A stretch of 64,000 bases of DNA, taken from Amphirosellinia nigrospora (Eukaryota; Ascomycota; Sordariomycetes; Xylariales; Xylariaceae). Made by a program: the position numbers and the translations under genes. Below are positions 48,002 through 58,069 of this stretch, piece by piece. The notes beneath the pieces are model-generated. The model was given only the letters and a program-made list of their open reading frames with translations. It did not search any database and had not been told where the DNA came from. Position 1 is the stretch's first letter; every line of letters starts with the position of its first letter. The stretch lies in contig SCHM01000001.1 in assembly GCA_004123355.1 (NCBI GenBank), positions 6,582,193 through 6,646,192 on the forward strand, written 5' to 3'.

Positions 48002-48839
48002 CCTCAAGGAATTAAAGGTGTGACGGTGAAATAAAACAACAGTATTCTAACACCGAGAAGAGAGGATTGGCCAACTGCGAGCGATTGTGCTAATCGTAGA
48101 CCGGGTAGATACGTAGCTATACTGTACCTACTTCGACGCTTGCGTGTATGTATGGTCTTACAGAAAAAGTTTTGGATCTGCCAATTGACTGACTGGGGGT
48201 TTAGACTGCTTTGGGAAAGCGGTGAATATACCCCACCAATATGCATTGAGAGGTATGTTCTATACCCCCTTCCGCGACGCGCTAAAATAGACGAATTGCT
48301 TCAATCTACCACGAATTGCCTAGCTTCCAGCAGCGACTGTTTTTACGTACAAGTACCTGACTACCCAGCAACTTATTAGTAGCCACTAAGCAGCGAACTG
48401 TCAATACAAATTTGTTCATTCTATACATTGAAAATGGTGTGGAAGTCACGCGAAACCATGTTTTTGCGGGGTCAATAAATTGCCATTCAGCTACCTAGGA
48501 GGCTATGTCGTGAATCGTATTCCTTCATGCTCTGACTATGCTGCAAATGCCAATGCTGCCCACAAACGGTGCCGAGTAAACAGCTCCCGTTTTCCACTCG
48601 ACGGTGATTGATCAACTGTCCTCGATTTGGACTGACCCTTGTCAATGTGCCAAGCCGTAGCTTCACAGCCCCAGAATTGATGATGCAGTTCCTCCACTTG
48701 GGCATCTAGCTGATGATGATGGTCGGGGTTGGAGGAATTCTTGACATGTGCTGTGTGCGCTGACGGGCTTGTTTGATGGTTGTCATGATAATTGGTGCGC
48801 TTTGTCGAAGACGGCTGGGATCGAGTAGATGCGAGTTGT
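48002..48839. other. Intergenic region between RPA49 and RPL41
   Basis: Upstream region of RPA49 and 3' flank of RPL41, about 840 bases. Small ORFs at 48004-48379 and 48487-48705 show no support. The ORF at 48536-48886 runs across the RPL41 intron and is spurious. Confidence 0.5.
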
Positions 48840-48978
48840 TTACTTGCTATAGAGCGAAGCTGGGTCAGCGTGGAAGATGGATGCATTACTACTAGAAGAG
48901 AACATACCTGCGGGCTCTCATCTTTCTCCTCTTACGCTTGAGGCGACGAACTCTCTTCTTTCTCCACTTAGCTCTCAT
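48840..48978 (-). CDS. RPL41: 60S ribosomal protein eL41
   Basis: The smallest ribosomal protein, 25 residues, with the expected all-basic sequence starting MRAKWRKKRVRRLKRKRR and ending MRARSK. Exon 1 is 48978-48908 and exon 2 only seven bases, 48846-48840 (C AAG TAA), joined over a 61-bp intron with a CTGAC branch site. It is far too short for ordinary ORF calling. A further intron is likely in the 5' UTR: GTAAGT at 49218 and CTAAC...TTTGCTCAG ending at 48987, nine bases before the ATG, giving about 232 bp. The protein sits at the subunit interface of the 80S ribosome. The identity is certain from sequence; the UTR intron is inferred from splice signals. Confidence 0.95.
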
Positions 48979-50126
48979 CTTGGCGACTGAGCAAACCTAA
49001 GTTAGCATTGTGTTGACCGATTGCATGGGGTGGAAGGGTATGATGTCAATCAGGTGCAGAGGCGGGGTGATGCACGGCTTTGGCACAATAGGTGTGGGCA
49101 GGGTTGGTGAGGAATTGAGGGAACGCGCAGGACGGCGATGGCACGAGGAGGCAATTGATAGTAATGGGGAATCGAAATGCAGGCGGCGGTGATGTGAGCG
49201 GCGCGCGTGTAGACTTACATTGCTTGCTGTTGATGAGGTGCTGTGATGATGTTGCTAGAAAGAGGGAGAGAAATGTGTCAAGGAAGCGGGACGAATTGAA
49301 GTAGGCAAATGGTTAGGGTTGTGACCGCACAAATATTGTTCGGCTGTGGCTGGTGTGGCGACGCTAGAAGCGGGGAAAATACAGATTGCCTTAGGTGCAA
49401 TGGTGAATGGTGGGTTCGGTGGGGTACGAGTCGTGCCAAGCAGTGAATGAGCATGACGACATCTGCACATTCTCTTTCTTGCGACAGGGCCGATATCTCC
49501 TATAATATCAATCAACTGTATTCCAGCTTCCTTACCTAAGTAATTACTATCGACCTATGGAAATCGCACAAGTGCATGAATAGTGCTAGTGCTGCACGAG
49601 GCTCTAGATCTATCCTCGCGGCGGCTGTCTGACTATATACGGGAGTCTATTTTGTGTGTTCTGCGCATCGTGACAGTAAGAATATTGAGAGAAATTTGTC
49701 GAATCATGATAGTAATTGCCTCTGTATTAAAAGGTAGATAAGGTGGGCAATTGAAAGGAATGGAAGCGTATAAAGGATGGCAAGAACCTTGGAAGTTGCG
49801 TGTCCATCTCTTCATGCATACCAAGCACGCCCGTGGGCAATGCTCCTGCCAGTTCAGCGGATCCGACCTGAAGCAAGAACTCTAAATTTTCTTGATGAGT
49901 ACCTACTCAGGGAGGTAGCTAGGTATAGAGACGGTCCATCTGGAATATACCTACCTCGCACACATTGTCTTGAATTCTCCAGGTTCCTTGATTTACTTCC
50001 CGGACCTGGAATGTCTCACGCCCGTTCGTAAAGTCAGCACACTTTCGTGCATTCACAGGCATGTCTGTATTGATTGTCACCTTTCACTTAATGCGGTTAT
50101 TGCCCTAATGGGCACCCAACCCCCAA
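48979..50126. promoter_or_regulatory. RPL41 leader and upstream region, then the FHA-kinase promoter
   Basis: Divergent 1.15-kb stretch. The left part contains the predicted 232-bp 5' UTR intron of RPL41 (48987-49218). The right part includes TACCTA/TAGGTA words near 49.90-49.95 kb. ORFs at 49255-49515, 49777-50031 and 49970-50170 have no supporting feature. Confidence 0.5.
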
Positions 50127-52182
50127 ATGCCTCCTCGTCCTATTGTGCAGATTTTCTGCCGTTGCTGTGAAAAGCTGTTCCCGGAACAGGTCAGGTCAGG
50201 TATGTATTTCCCATCTGTTGAGCCTTGATCCAATCTAACAATTAATGAAGGCACAGGCTTCATAGATGTGCGAGAGAAAAAAGATACACTCTCCGCCACG
50301 AACTCATTAGATGTTAGCCTATTTCCCGGGCAAGTCCTACATATTGGAAGGGCTCGTCAACTTAAGTAAGATTAGCGTCTCTTGACATTCCTCCCATGAC
50401 AAAATGTTAATCTGTTGGTCTCAAGTGATATCGCTATCCTTCATCAATATATTTCAAGACAACATTTCGTCATATATTCGGTTGAATATGAAAAACGATG
50501 GCTTGTATATGTGCGCGACTGTGGCTCATTGAGCGGTACTTATGTCTATGATCGTTCCCCCCTGCACATAAAATTGCCTTCCTCTTCAGGCTACCTCCTT
50601 AGCCAAGATGAAATAATCAAGCTTGATCCATATTGGGAGTTTCATTTATCCTTTTTGGATGAGCCCATCAGCTCTCCCGTAAGTGAGCTATCATCGAACG
50701 AGATGAACGTAAGTCCCATGTGTTACAGTGTAGCTTGCCTAAAGCTGACCAGAATTCACAGCTCTTTAGCGACATATTTTTCATCAACCAAAGAATACTA
50801 GGATGTGGCGCCTTTTCGAAAGTCCATCTTGCTATCAATTTGAAAACGAGACGACAAGTTGCTTGCAAGGTCCATCGACTTGATCAGTCTCTAGACACAA
50901 CCCTACGCAACCTCAATGAGATCGAGATACTAAGTCAATTAACACATGTATGTGACAAAAGAATTGCGGCCGTCCATCACCTCGAACAGATACTAACTCA
51001 TAGAAGCCTAATCTCCTAAGGGTTGAGGCTGTATTTAGATCATTCAATACGTTATACACTTTCACGGAATTAGCAACGGGTGGTGATCTCCATTCAAGTG
51101 AGCATTTCTCGATCACAGCTTCCAGAGCACTACATTTCCTTTTTGGGACAAGAGAATGTCTAGAAGCTTCTGAAACCCATGCAATTCGTACTCTAAATGA
51201 CGATAACTGACCTCAAGTATTGTAGTCCGTCTCAAAAATATGGATGGTTTGCTAGAGATGGAAACAAAGCTTATCATCCGACAAATAGTGGATGTAATCA
51301 GTTACCTTCACAAGCAAAATGTAGCTCATCGCGATTTAAAACCAGAAAAGTAAGTGGAGTCTAGTTTTACGTAGCAAGGTCCTTTGAACGATAAGTCTTT
51401 CCTACTATCTACTCGTACTTTAATCATTATATGTTAATTTCAGGTGTGAAGCGTGTTTCTTGCTACAGGACCGACAAATATGGCTCGAGTAATTGTAGGA
51501 GATTTAGGCTTTGCTAAATTATCCACATCAGGCCGCATGACAAGCCGCCTGGGCACTCGAGGGTTTACCGCTCCGTAAGTAGAGCACTTCGTGATATCTA
51601 TCAAGTTCACTAAATCTAGTCAGAGAGGTATATCGCAAAGAAACTTACGGCCATAAGGCTGATATTTGGTCAATCGGAAAGATATCACTATTCCTTGTTG
51701 CATTGGATGGGAAGAATTTGGACCTCCCCGAAATCCCTGATCAAGATGCCGTTGATAAATATCTAACAAACGAGTTTGCCGATTCATCCTTCAGAGGCAA
51801 GTTCTTGTCTCATGATTTCCAAACGTTCGTCCGAGAATGTCTCGTTGTAGAGCCATCTGGGAGAAAAGCAGCAGATGGCTTGAAAACCCACAACTGGTTC
51901 CGTTCATCAGAAAACCAACTAGATGTTCAAATTAGGAAGTTTACAAGTACCTGGAAACCCGCTTCAGTGATTCACAACTCAATGCAAGGCCTGAGTCAAT
52001 TGGAGTCAACGAAAACCCAGACCAAACTATCCACAGCGCCCAGCAAAAGGAATGTGGGATGCGATGGAGAGGAGCTCATGGACTCACAGGTATCACGGTA
52101 TTTCACAAGACGTAAGCGACAGAAATCTCCTCCGCGGCTTATCTTAACGAGCCCTAATGGGCAAATACATCTAGGCATCTAA
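50127..52182 (+). CDS. FHA-domain serine/threonine protein kinase (Rad53/Chk2/Mek1-like)
   Basis: Eight exons (50127-50199, 50257-50365, 50426-50708, 50762-50947, 51007-51097, 51226-51349, 51452-51574, 51624-52182) join in frame to 515 residues. An N-terminal FHA phosphothreonine-binding domain is visible from GQVLHIGRARQLN to ISRQH and CGSLSGTYV (about 45-125). The kinase domain follows: Gly loop LGCGAFSKV, the lysine in ACKVH, catalytic HRDLKPEN, and GTRGFTAPEVY. The metal-binding DFG reads DLG (VGDLGFAK). The tail has a basic RRKRQKS patch. The FHA-then-kinase order matches Chk2/Rad53 and meiotic Mek1 kinases. A short Cys-rich start (IFCRCCEK) precedes the FHA domain and is unusual. Which of these relatives it is closest to is not resolved. 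Confidence 0.85.
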
Positions 52183-52494
52183 GGCTTGGAACAATCTAAC
52201 AATAAAAGTGCCTCTGAATCACAGCGGGATCAATGATCATCTGATTTAGGGCGCTAGTGCTCTTTAAATATCCCAAAATTGTATTCTTAGAAAAAGTACT
52301 AGTATATATCTGGACAAAGATATCAGTCTCTTTATTCCTCTTTATCATTTTTAAGCCTATTATAATGAGTTTAAGTAAAAGAGATTGCTTAGTATTTATA
52401 TACGAATATGGTTCAAGATTAACTATCTCGGCAAAACCCAACAACTAAAATCAAAACGGTATTATGACAAGAACCCAAAGGTCCACACTATAAA
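52183..52494. other. AT-rich spacer between kinase and Cys-cluster genes
   Basis: 312 bases, clearly AT-rich compared with its neighbours, with no gene. It holds the 3' UTR of the kinase gene and the start region of the next. Confidence 0.55.
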
Positions 52495-53487
52495 ATGAAC
52501 TTGATACCAATAGATGAAAACGTCTCCAAGTTAACCACGAAGCGGAGGAAAGCACGCCCGTCGGTAAACATAAAACTAGCTCAAGACTACAGAGGAAAGG
52601 AAGATTTGCCACCCATTGAGCGGGGAGGGCCGGGGCCAAATGGAGCCTCTAAAAATGGATCAAGTCCTGAGGTCGAGTATATTCAGATACGGTTAGATGA
52701 GAGTTTGGTCGTAAGAGACAATACAGGGCCCGCAGCCGCGGATGAAAAACCACCTCGGGATCACGTCACCGGCCGCATTCTTTCTAAATTCGGGCGGTCA
52801 TGTCTAAGATGTACCGAGAAGGACCTTCGATGCACATTTAACTTTATCGGTAAAGAGATGGAACCGCAGTGTGCTGCGTGTCGACGGGCTAAAGTGCCGT
52901 ACTGCGTCAGATTCCAGCCCCCTAAAAAGAATAAGAGGAGTATTCCCTTTGACGGCCCACCGTGGGCAAACCCAAATTATTTTGCTGGTACTGCTAAAGA
53001 TGGCAAGGTATCCCCTCTCCCACGTTGTGAGTTGGAGAATATACTGCGCGAGTTTTATCACGGGGAGTCAGCATATGTGCTGGGCAACTACGTGACGGAG
53101 AGCGATGCATGCAATTATGCGTTGCCGCCGTTCAACGGCGTTGATCTCCCGGCTGTGGATTGCCCAGCAAACTACGAGACAATGAATTGGCAAGATGTGC
53201 TTCCCGAATGGCGGAACCGGAGCTTACAGTCTCAACAGAACGAGGGATATAAGGAGGATGAACGGGAAAAACAGAAGAAGAAACTTGCTATTGCGAGAGA
53301 GCGATCTCGAATACATGCGAATTCGGATGCAGAGCAAGCAGACGCGATGAGCAGACGAAATATGCTGATAATGCAGATGTTAGGCAAAAGCGAGAACGTC
53401 GACGACGAGATTAACCTCCTTCGAATCTTAAGGAGATATCAACCCCGGGAGCAGAATCTAGCTGACGTTTTGGGAGAGACTTGGTAA
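52495..53487 (+). CDS. Cys-cluster protein, Zn2Cys6-like, function unknown
   Basis: A single-exon, 330-residue protein. Six cysteines are spaced CX2CX6CX12CX2CX7C (C103, C106, C113, C126, C129, C137), close to but not the same as a Zn2Cys6 cluster, and embedded mid-protein rather than at the N-terminus. The first half of the cluster (CLRCTEKDLRC) lacks the usual basic stretch, so DNA binding is doubtful. The flanks are Lys/Arg-rich. The C-terminal 90 residues form a charged helical region (EDEREKQKKKLAIARERSR) likely to be a coiled coil. It follows the FHA kinase on the same strand after 312 bp. I do not recognise a named family. A zinc-binding partner or substrate of the kinase is possible but unproven. 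Confidence 0.72.
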   Translation: MNLIPIDENVSKLTTKRRKARPSVNIKLAQDYRGKEDLPPIERGGPGPNGASKNGSSPEVEYIQIRLDESLVVRDNTGPAAADEKPPRDHVTGRILSKFGRSCLRCTEKDLRCTFNFIGKEMEPQCAACRRAKVPYCVRFQPPKKNKRSIPFDGPPWANPNYFAGTAKDGKVSPLPRCELENILREFYHGESAYVLGNYVTESDACNYALPPFNGVDLPAVDCPANYETMNWQDVLPEWRNRSLQSQQNEGYKEDEREKQKKKLAIARERSRIHANSDAEQADAMSRRNMLIMQMLGKSENVDDEINLLRILRRYQPREQNLADVLGETW

Positions 53488-54491
53488 GGTTGTTCGAATA
53501 ACCTATTTGCATTTTCTAGATATATTAACAGCTTTTACAGGACTAAGCTATAAGCATTTAAGTGTTCGCTTAGGCAGGAGTTTATAATTTAAGTCTTTGA
53601 TGAGGAAAAGCTAATGAAGAGATGATATGAGCCCTTAGATGCCAGAAGCTGCAAGACGATACCCCAACATTTGAAGGTAGAGATGAACTAAATATTTTAG
53701 CATGTATTTGATGACTAACCGCTACGACATACGCTTGACCGAAGGCTAATATGTATTCGGTATCAAAAATGGCGGCAGATTTTGATAATTACCCTCACTT
53801 ATTACTTTAAGGGATAGATCTGATATTACATGGCAGTAGTACTTCATACTAGCACTATACCAGTGAGAAGATCCGTTTCGGCTTATTAGAGTAGAGTTAG
53901 ATGCTTAGCCTCAGCACTCCTATGATTTTATGTTACATGTACTAAGACTATTTGTTACAAGGTCTGAACCGTATGAAACCGAGGGCGGGACCGAAATCGG
54001 CAAAGAGAAGCGAGTCCATTTAGGTCCATGAGCTAAGGTATACATGTGTAGGTGTCAGGGACCTCGAAGGGGTAGGGTATAGATATCTGTTGTTGCACGG
54101 AGAACCAGTGGAACCATCTCCGTAAACTCTATGCGACTATATGACTACATACAGAGAGTCTCTTGTCTAGTCTGATCGCCATGTCTAGATCCCTCTCCCT
54201 GGTCTACTATTTGACTAAATATTCAGGGTTAAAACTATCCAAGCCACTCCGCCCAACTGAGTAGTGTAGTGCCCTGTTCATCGTAGTGGACTAGAAAATA
54301 GAACACAGGAGGTGTCACACGGATTTTCAGCCCTCGTTTATTTGTTCCCTTTTGGGTTATATTGGCTACACAGGCCCAACGGAGGTCCGTTGGGGTAGCC
54401 CGAAATCTGTGTATATATAGGCTAGTCAGGTCCCGAGCCCTCTGGAAAGGAATCTAGAGAGTAAGAGGTCCTTTGACGCCATAGCCAATTA
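53488..54491. other. Intergenic, holding one copy of a dispersed repeat
   Basis: About 1 kb between two convergent genes, AT-rich to 53.95 kb. The repeat copy at 54052-54167 is given separately. Between 54.30 and 54.48 kb there is a hairpin-like GGCCCAACGGAGGTCCGTTGGGGT sequence with the inverted core CCAACGGA/TCCGTTGG. Confidence 0.55.
54052..54167 (+). repeat. Dispersed repeat copy A
   Basis: Shares the 15-mer GTGTCAGGGACCTCG (54052-54066) exactly with 56651-56665, then GGGGTAGG, TGTTGTTGC (54088-54096) and a ...TACAGA..TCTCTTGT end that aligns with copy B to 56762. Same orientation as copy B. It lies just past the 3' end of the 603-residue membrane-protein gene. Confidence 0.7.
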
Positions 54492-56303
54492 TTAGATCTG
54501 AAGGAATGAAGCTATTCCCAAGCCCTCAATCAGAGCCCTTGTGACAGGAGGTACACAACAAAACAGTACCCGTAAAGCGGTCAACATTTTGAGTCGAATA
54601 CTCTCACCAACACAGAAAAGCCCAATGAATAGACGAGATGTAATAGATGCCCCAACGAATATCAACAGATACTTGATCGGGGTCAACTTTTCGGTTTGCC
54701 CGGCAGCTAGCACAACGGCAACTCTCAATGACAACTGGCAAATCGCCAATAGAGTCATTGAAAGGATAGCAATTATGAAAGTTGTTTCCATTGTCATTGG
54801 GTGGAGAATCCGAGGACTGAGATTGTTTATCCACACTGGGAGGAGTATAAGCGATGGCAAGTTCTTCCCGACGACCCCTTTTGGAACAGGTCCAAGCGCG
54901 CGTATATCCTCCATAAGAGCGACGGAAGTTGAGATGTGACCTACAAAACCCACCAGCCCTAAAAAGATCGAGAACATCCGAAGTCTGACAAAATTTGCGT
55001 AAGACGTTGGGTCTTGTTCCGTCGTTCTTGTTATGCCGAAGGCACTCTCCAAGTTGCGTACAAGAGCACGTGTATCCCGCAAAAGTAAGATGGAAGTCGT
55101 GATACGAATAAACCCCCCTATTGCTTTTAGAAACAATGAGAATAGTCGCTGAAGTCTAGGGAAATGTCTGTCGCTTCCTGCAGTTGATCTTGTTTCGGAG
55201 CCGCCGTCCATTTGCTCGCTAGATACCACCGCAATACTGCTCATCGCGACCGTACCACGGGGCAGTCGGCCAGTCATTTCGTTTCTAGATTGCGTTGCTT
55301 CATCATCTCGTTTCAGCATATTCATATCAATGTCCCACTCTATGCCCCACGCAGCATCAGACTTATCTAGTTCTAATAGCTTCCCTGCGATGACCAAGGT
55401 TTCGAAACTAACCCAGGAGAAAAGATACATGGCCCCGCAGAGTTGAATCAACGGGATTCCTGAGCTGCCAAAAAGCTTGATGACCTGGGGCAGGACACCC
55501 AGACCGAAACAAAACCACCGGAATCCCATTTGACTAGTAAGGTGCTTGAGCGTAGTCCGAGCTTTCGATACATCGCGAGTCGCCGTCAAAGTCTCCAGGG
55601 ATTCTTTAGCAGCGATCACATGTGATCTATAGGGTAACATGGCACGGCGGATTTGTTCTTTTTCTCCCGCACTATCACCGGATACTATTAGCTGTCCAAG
55701 TAGAATCTCAGTCTCGGTCGCTTCGGCCGATAGAAGTTGCAAGGCAGCTAGAGCTGTATGCAATTCACGTATTCGACTTCCAGTAGTAAACCGATTGAAC
55801 GGAACGCTGACGGCAAAAGTTCGGGATATCAAATGTTTGACAGCGTCTCTGGCCTTTTCAACATCGCCAGATTTAAGAGTCGGGGTTGCCTCGTCTTTAC
55901 TTGGAATGATGTTGTTTACTTTTGCTGCCGCTAATGCCATCTCGTCTATCGCATGGCGAGCTTTCCCCATATCGAGGACTTCGAAAAGCATATTTCCTCC
56001 CACTAAACGGCCGAGCAAAGTCTCTGCCGTAGCCGTTCGGTATGATTTTCCGAGCTTGAGATATGATATAAGCCAAGTGCCAATCATGTGAGTCCCATCA
56101 AATAATGACATAATCGGCGAGATCCGTAGGAGCCAGTAGGGCTCATAGCCAAGGCCGCAGAATGATCCGGATGGCTCTGCCATTGCGTTCAGGGCGAAAC
56201 AGACTATCCAGAATAACACGGCTGGACCTGGAATTGTGTCGGGGCTGGCTGTGGATTCGTCATGCATAGCTCCTGATGCGGGACCGTCGCTGATGGCGGC
56301 CAT
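54492..56303 (-). CDS. Multi-pass membrane protein, 603 residues, function unknown
   Basis: A long, uninterrupted ORF. I do not recognise the family. Hydrophobic segments lie near residues 24-45, 265-312, 445-465, 515-540 and 555-575. Between the first and second are helical, charged stretches with two similar pieces, KARHAIDEMALAAAKV and KARDAVKHLISRTF plus KARTTLKHLTSQM, suggesting a degenerate repeat around a KAR motif. A polar, low-hydrophobicity segment (about 325-375) separates the two membrane halves. The start is at the first Met, MAAISDGPASG, with no signal peptide. Copies of one dispersed repeat lie on both sides of the gene, pointing to accessory, possibly recently moved DNA. Probably lineage-specific. 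Confidence 0.7.
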   Translation of the reverse strand: MAAISDGPASGAMHDESTASPDTIPGPAVLFWIVCFALNAMAEPSGSFCGLGYEPYWLLRISPIMSLFDGTHMIGTWLISYLKLGKSYRTATAETLLGRLVGGNMLFEVLDMGKARHAIDEMALAAAKVNNIIPSKDEATPTLKSGDVEKARDAVKHLISRTFAVSVPFNRFTTGSRIRELHTALAALQLLSAEATETEILLGQLIVSGDSAGEKEQIRRAMLPYRSHVIAAKESLETLTATRDVSKARTTLKHLTSQMGFRWFCFGLGVLPQVIKLFGSSGIPLIQLCGAMYLFSWVSFETLVIAGKLLELDKSDAAWGIEWDIDMNMLKRDDEATQSRNEMTGRLPRGTVAMSSIAVVSSEQMDGGSETRSTAGSDRHFPRLQRLFSLFLKAIGGFIRITTSILLLRDTRALVRNLESAFGITRTTEQDPTSYANFVRLRMFSIFLGLVGFVGHISTSVALMEDIRALGPVPKGVVGKNLPSLILLPVWINNLSPRILHPMTMETTFIIAILSMTLLAICQLSLRVAVVLAAGQTEKLTPIKYLLIFVGASITSRLFIGLFCVGESIRLKMLTALRVLFCCVPPVTRALIEGLGIASFLQI

Positions 56304-56649
56304 GGCACCCTATGATGTAAGTCAGAGAAAGTAGGTAAAAAAAGTACAATTATAATAATCGAGCGTTTTCAGAAAGGTTATAAAGGTTTTATTAAAGCAT
56401 TGTAATGTAAAAATGATACGCTCGGCCATTTTGTGTGTTTTTGTAAGTATGTAAATTCGGGGTCCTCAAGTGACGTCAAAGTCTTACAATTACCACCAAT
56501 AATATGGACTCTGCCATGTTGATCTTAGCTAAATAATAAATCTGCATACCTCTGCGAAGCTAATCATCTATGAGCTTCAAGCCCGATCTTTACCTCAAGG
56601 AGAATTTATCGCATGGCATCTAGGACTACGCAATTAACACAAACCTTCT

Positions 56650-56832
56650 TGTGTCAGGGACCTCGTAGTATGGGGTAGGTCATCTATACTTGTTGTTGCG
56701 CGAAGGCCTCTAAGTCTTCCTTCGTAGGCGTAACTAAGCTATATACAGATGATCTCTTTGTTCCTGTAGTACTGTGGCTTGGTAGTACTGTGGCTGGGTG
56801 AATGTGGCGTGGCTTCATGACATCTTGCACTC
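56650..56832 (+). repeat. Left arm of the inverted-repeat element (copy B)
   Basis: Homologous to copy A in direct orientation and to copy C in inverted orientation. It contains two tandem 16-base units, GTAGTACTGTGGCTTG and GTAGTACTGTGGCTGG, at 56766-56797. Confidence 0.7.
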
Positions 56833-57244
56833 TTATTACAACAATTCCAATCAATACTTCAAGATTTAATCAATTGCTAACCTGACATTATTTTCCATTT
56901 CTTGACACTGCCATTATAGTGCGGACTCATTATAAGTTGCATGCCCGCTCCATTAGTAGCAAGAACCTTGTGTCAAGAACGAGCCAAAAACATTCGTTAT
57001 TAGTATAAATCAAGCATGCTTAATGGGACCAATAGGCTTCAACCGTAAGCGAGGCACGGCAGGGATTGCTACGTTGCCAATGTCACTCTCCGGGGATTAA
57101 TCACGCGGGTTGTTACTGCAACGTGCTGCTGCCGGCCTCTTCTATTCTGGGCGCCGGAGGAGATAGGCCATCTTGTATTGCCAAAATACACCCAAAAGGG
57201 CGATCGAATTAGCAGATAAGCGCAGCTCTTCTAAACATCTGATA

Positions 57245-57359
57245 GGTCGGTTAGTTTCAGTTGGTTAGAGCGTCGTATGCTGCCCTGAGATCTTCTAATT
57301 TTACAAATATTTTACAAGTATTAATTTGCAAAGGTCATGGGTCGACGCTCATGCTGACT
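57245..57359 (+). pseudogene. Decayed intron-containing tRNA-like sequence
   Basis: Folds as a tRNA with an intron. The 7-bp acceptor arm (57245-57251 with 57353-57359) pairs fully if GU is allowed. A D-arm GTTT..GAGC with a normal CAGTTGGTTA loop begins at 57254. A variable region AGGTC and T-arm ATGGG/CTCAT follow, but the T-loop TCGACG is one base short, and the anticodon stem has one C-A mismatch. The position expected for the invariant U33 is G. The changes are mostly C-to-T or G-to-A. It looks like a dead tRNA, possibly tRNA-Ile by the run TTGGTTAGAGCGTCGT, and its A- and B-box-like parts might mark a SINE. Confidence 0.45.
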
Positions 57360-57760
57360 AGTACATACATATCTATATGTGTCATGATACAGAACTGCAA
57401 CACTATACCACAACACTACAAAAGGTAGAACGTTGTCAAGTCGAGCACTTGACTGCTTGCAGTTGACTATACGTGTACTGGACTCGTGACAATATGTCTT
57501 TTTATCCGAATTCTTGTATGTGTATTAGTTAGCCACTGCCACTGCCAATGCCACGGGATACCAGGGGCTGGTTCAAGGTCTGGTTATAAATAGAGGGCAA
57601 ACCACGAGCCTATATTGCGAGAGAAATAAGAAGCCAGAGACTAGTTACCTAGGCCGTTAATGCTCTCACTGTTGGTAGTTAAGTGTTAACTTGTTGCTAT
57701 TACACAAGGTTGAAACCCCATATCTACAAGCAATAATTTATATTTAGTATATGCACATTG

Positions 57761-57876
57761 CCATGAAGCCACTGTCATGAAGCCACAATGCTTGAGCCAC
57801 AAGTATTGCAAGCCACAGTGCCACAGAGACACTGTATATATAGATGACCTACCCCTATCCAGGGTCTTCTGACACA
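57761..57876 (-). repeat. Right arm of the inverted-repeat element (copy C)
   Basis: Reverse-complement relative of copy B, with an internal deletion of about 45 bases. Its inner part has two near-perfect ATGAAGCCAC units about 15 bases apart (57763-57787) plus further GAGCCAC/AAGCCAC words. Confidence 0.7.
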
Positions 57877-58069
57877 CATTGCGATGGCCCGTGCTACATA
57901 TCCCTATAACCAGGGAGGCTGGTAAAGCTGGTGGCTGGGCACTTCGCCCCACAACTTACTTAACTTACCGACATATTATTCTATGAGGTAGTTGTTTCTT
58001 CTTAACAATACGCTCCAATCTAGAAAAACACGAGTCGTTAAACCCGATCACCTAGGACATTCGGACAAT

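Larger units (their letters stand above)
56650..57876. mobile_element. Putative fold-back (inverted-repeat) element
   Basis: The two ends are inverted copies. TGTGTCAG at 56650-56657 is the reverse complement of 57869-57876, and the 17-mer at 56672-56688 is the reverse complement of 57839-57855, with near-equal spacing (14 and 13 bases) between the blocks. Further inward, ACTGTGGCTTG and GTGGCTTCATGACA recur in inverted form. The left arm is about 183 bases, the right about 116, which lacks part of the left. No transposase ORF is present, so it would be non-autonomous. I could not define a target-site duplication. Copy A belongs to the same family. Confidence 0.6.
56304..58069. other. Intergenic region dominated by a fold-back element
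   Basis: 1.77 kb containing the inverted-repeat element at 56650-57876 and, inside it, a tRNA-like remnant. Outside the element are an upstream region of the membrane-protein gene (56304-56649) and the leader of the BTB gene (57877-58069). A TATAAATA box lies at about 57586-57593. Confidence 0.6.

Noticed and set aside
48536-48886. 116-codon minus-strand ORF
   Set aside because: Reads through the RPL41 intron and 3' flank; the RPL41 protein itself explains the locus.
54541-54939. 132-codon plus-strand ORF
   Set aside because: Antisense shadow of the 603-residue membrane-protein gene.
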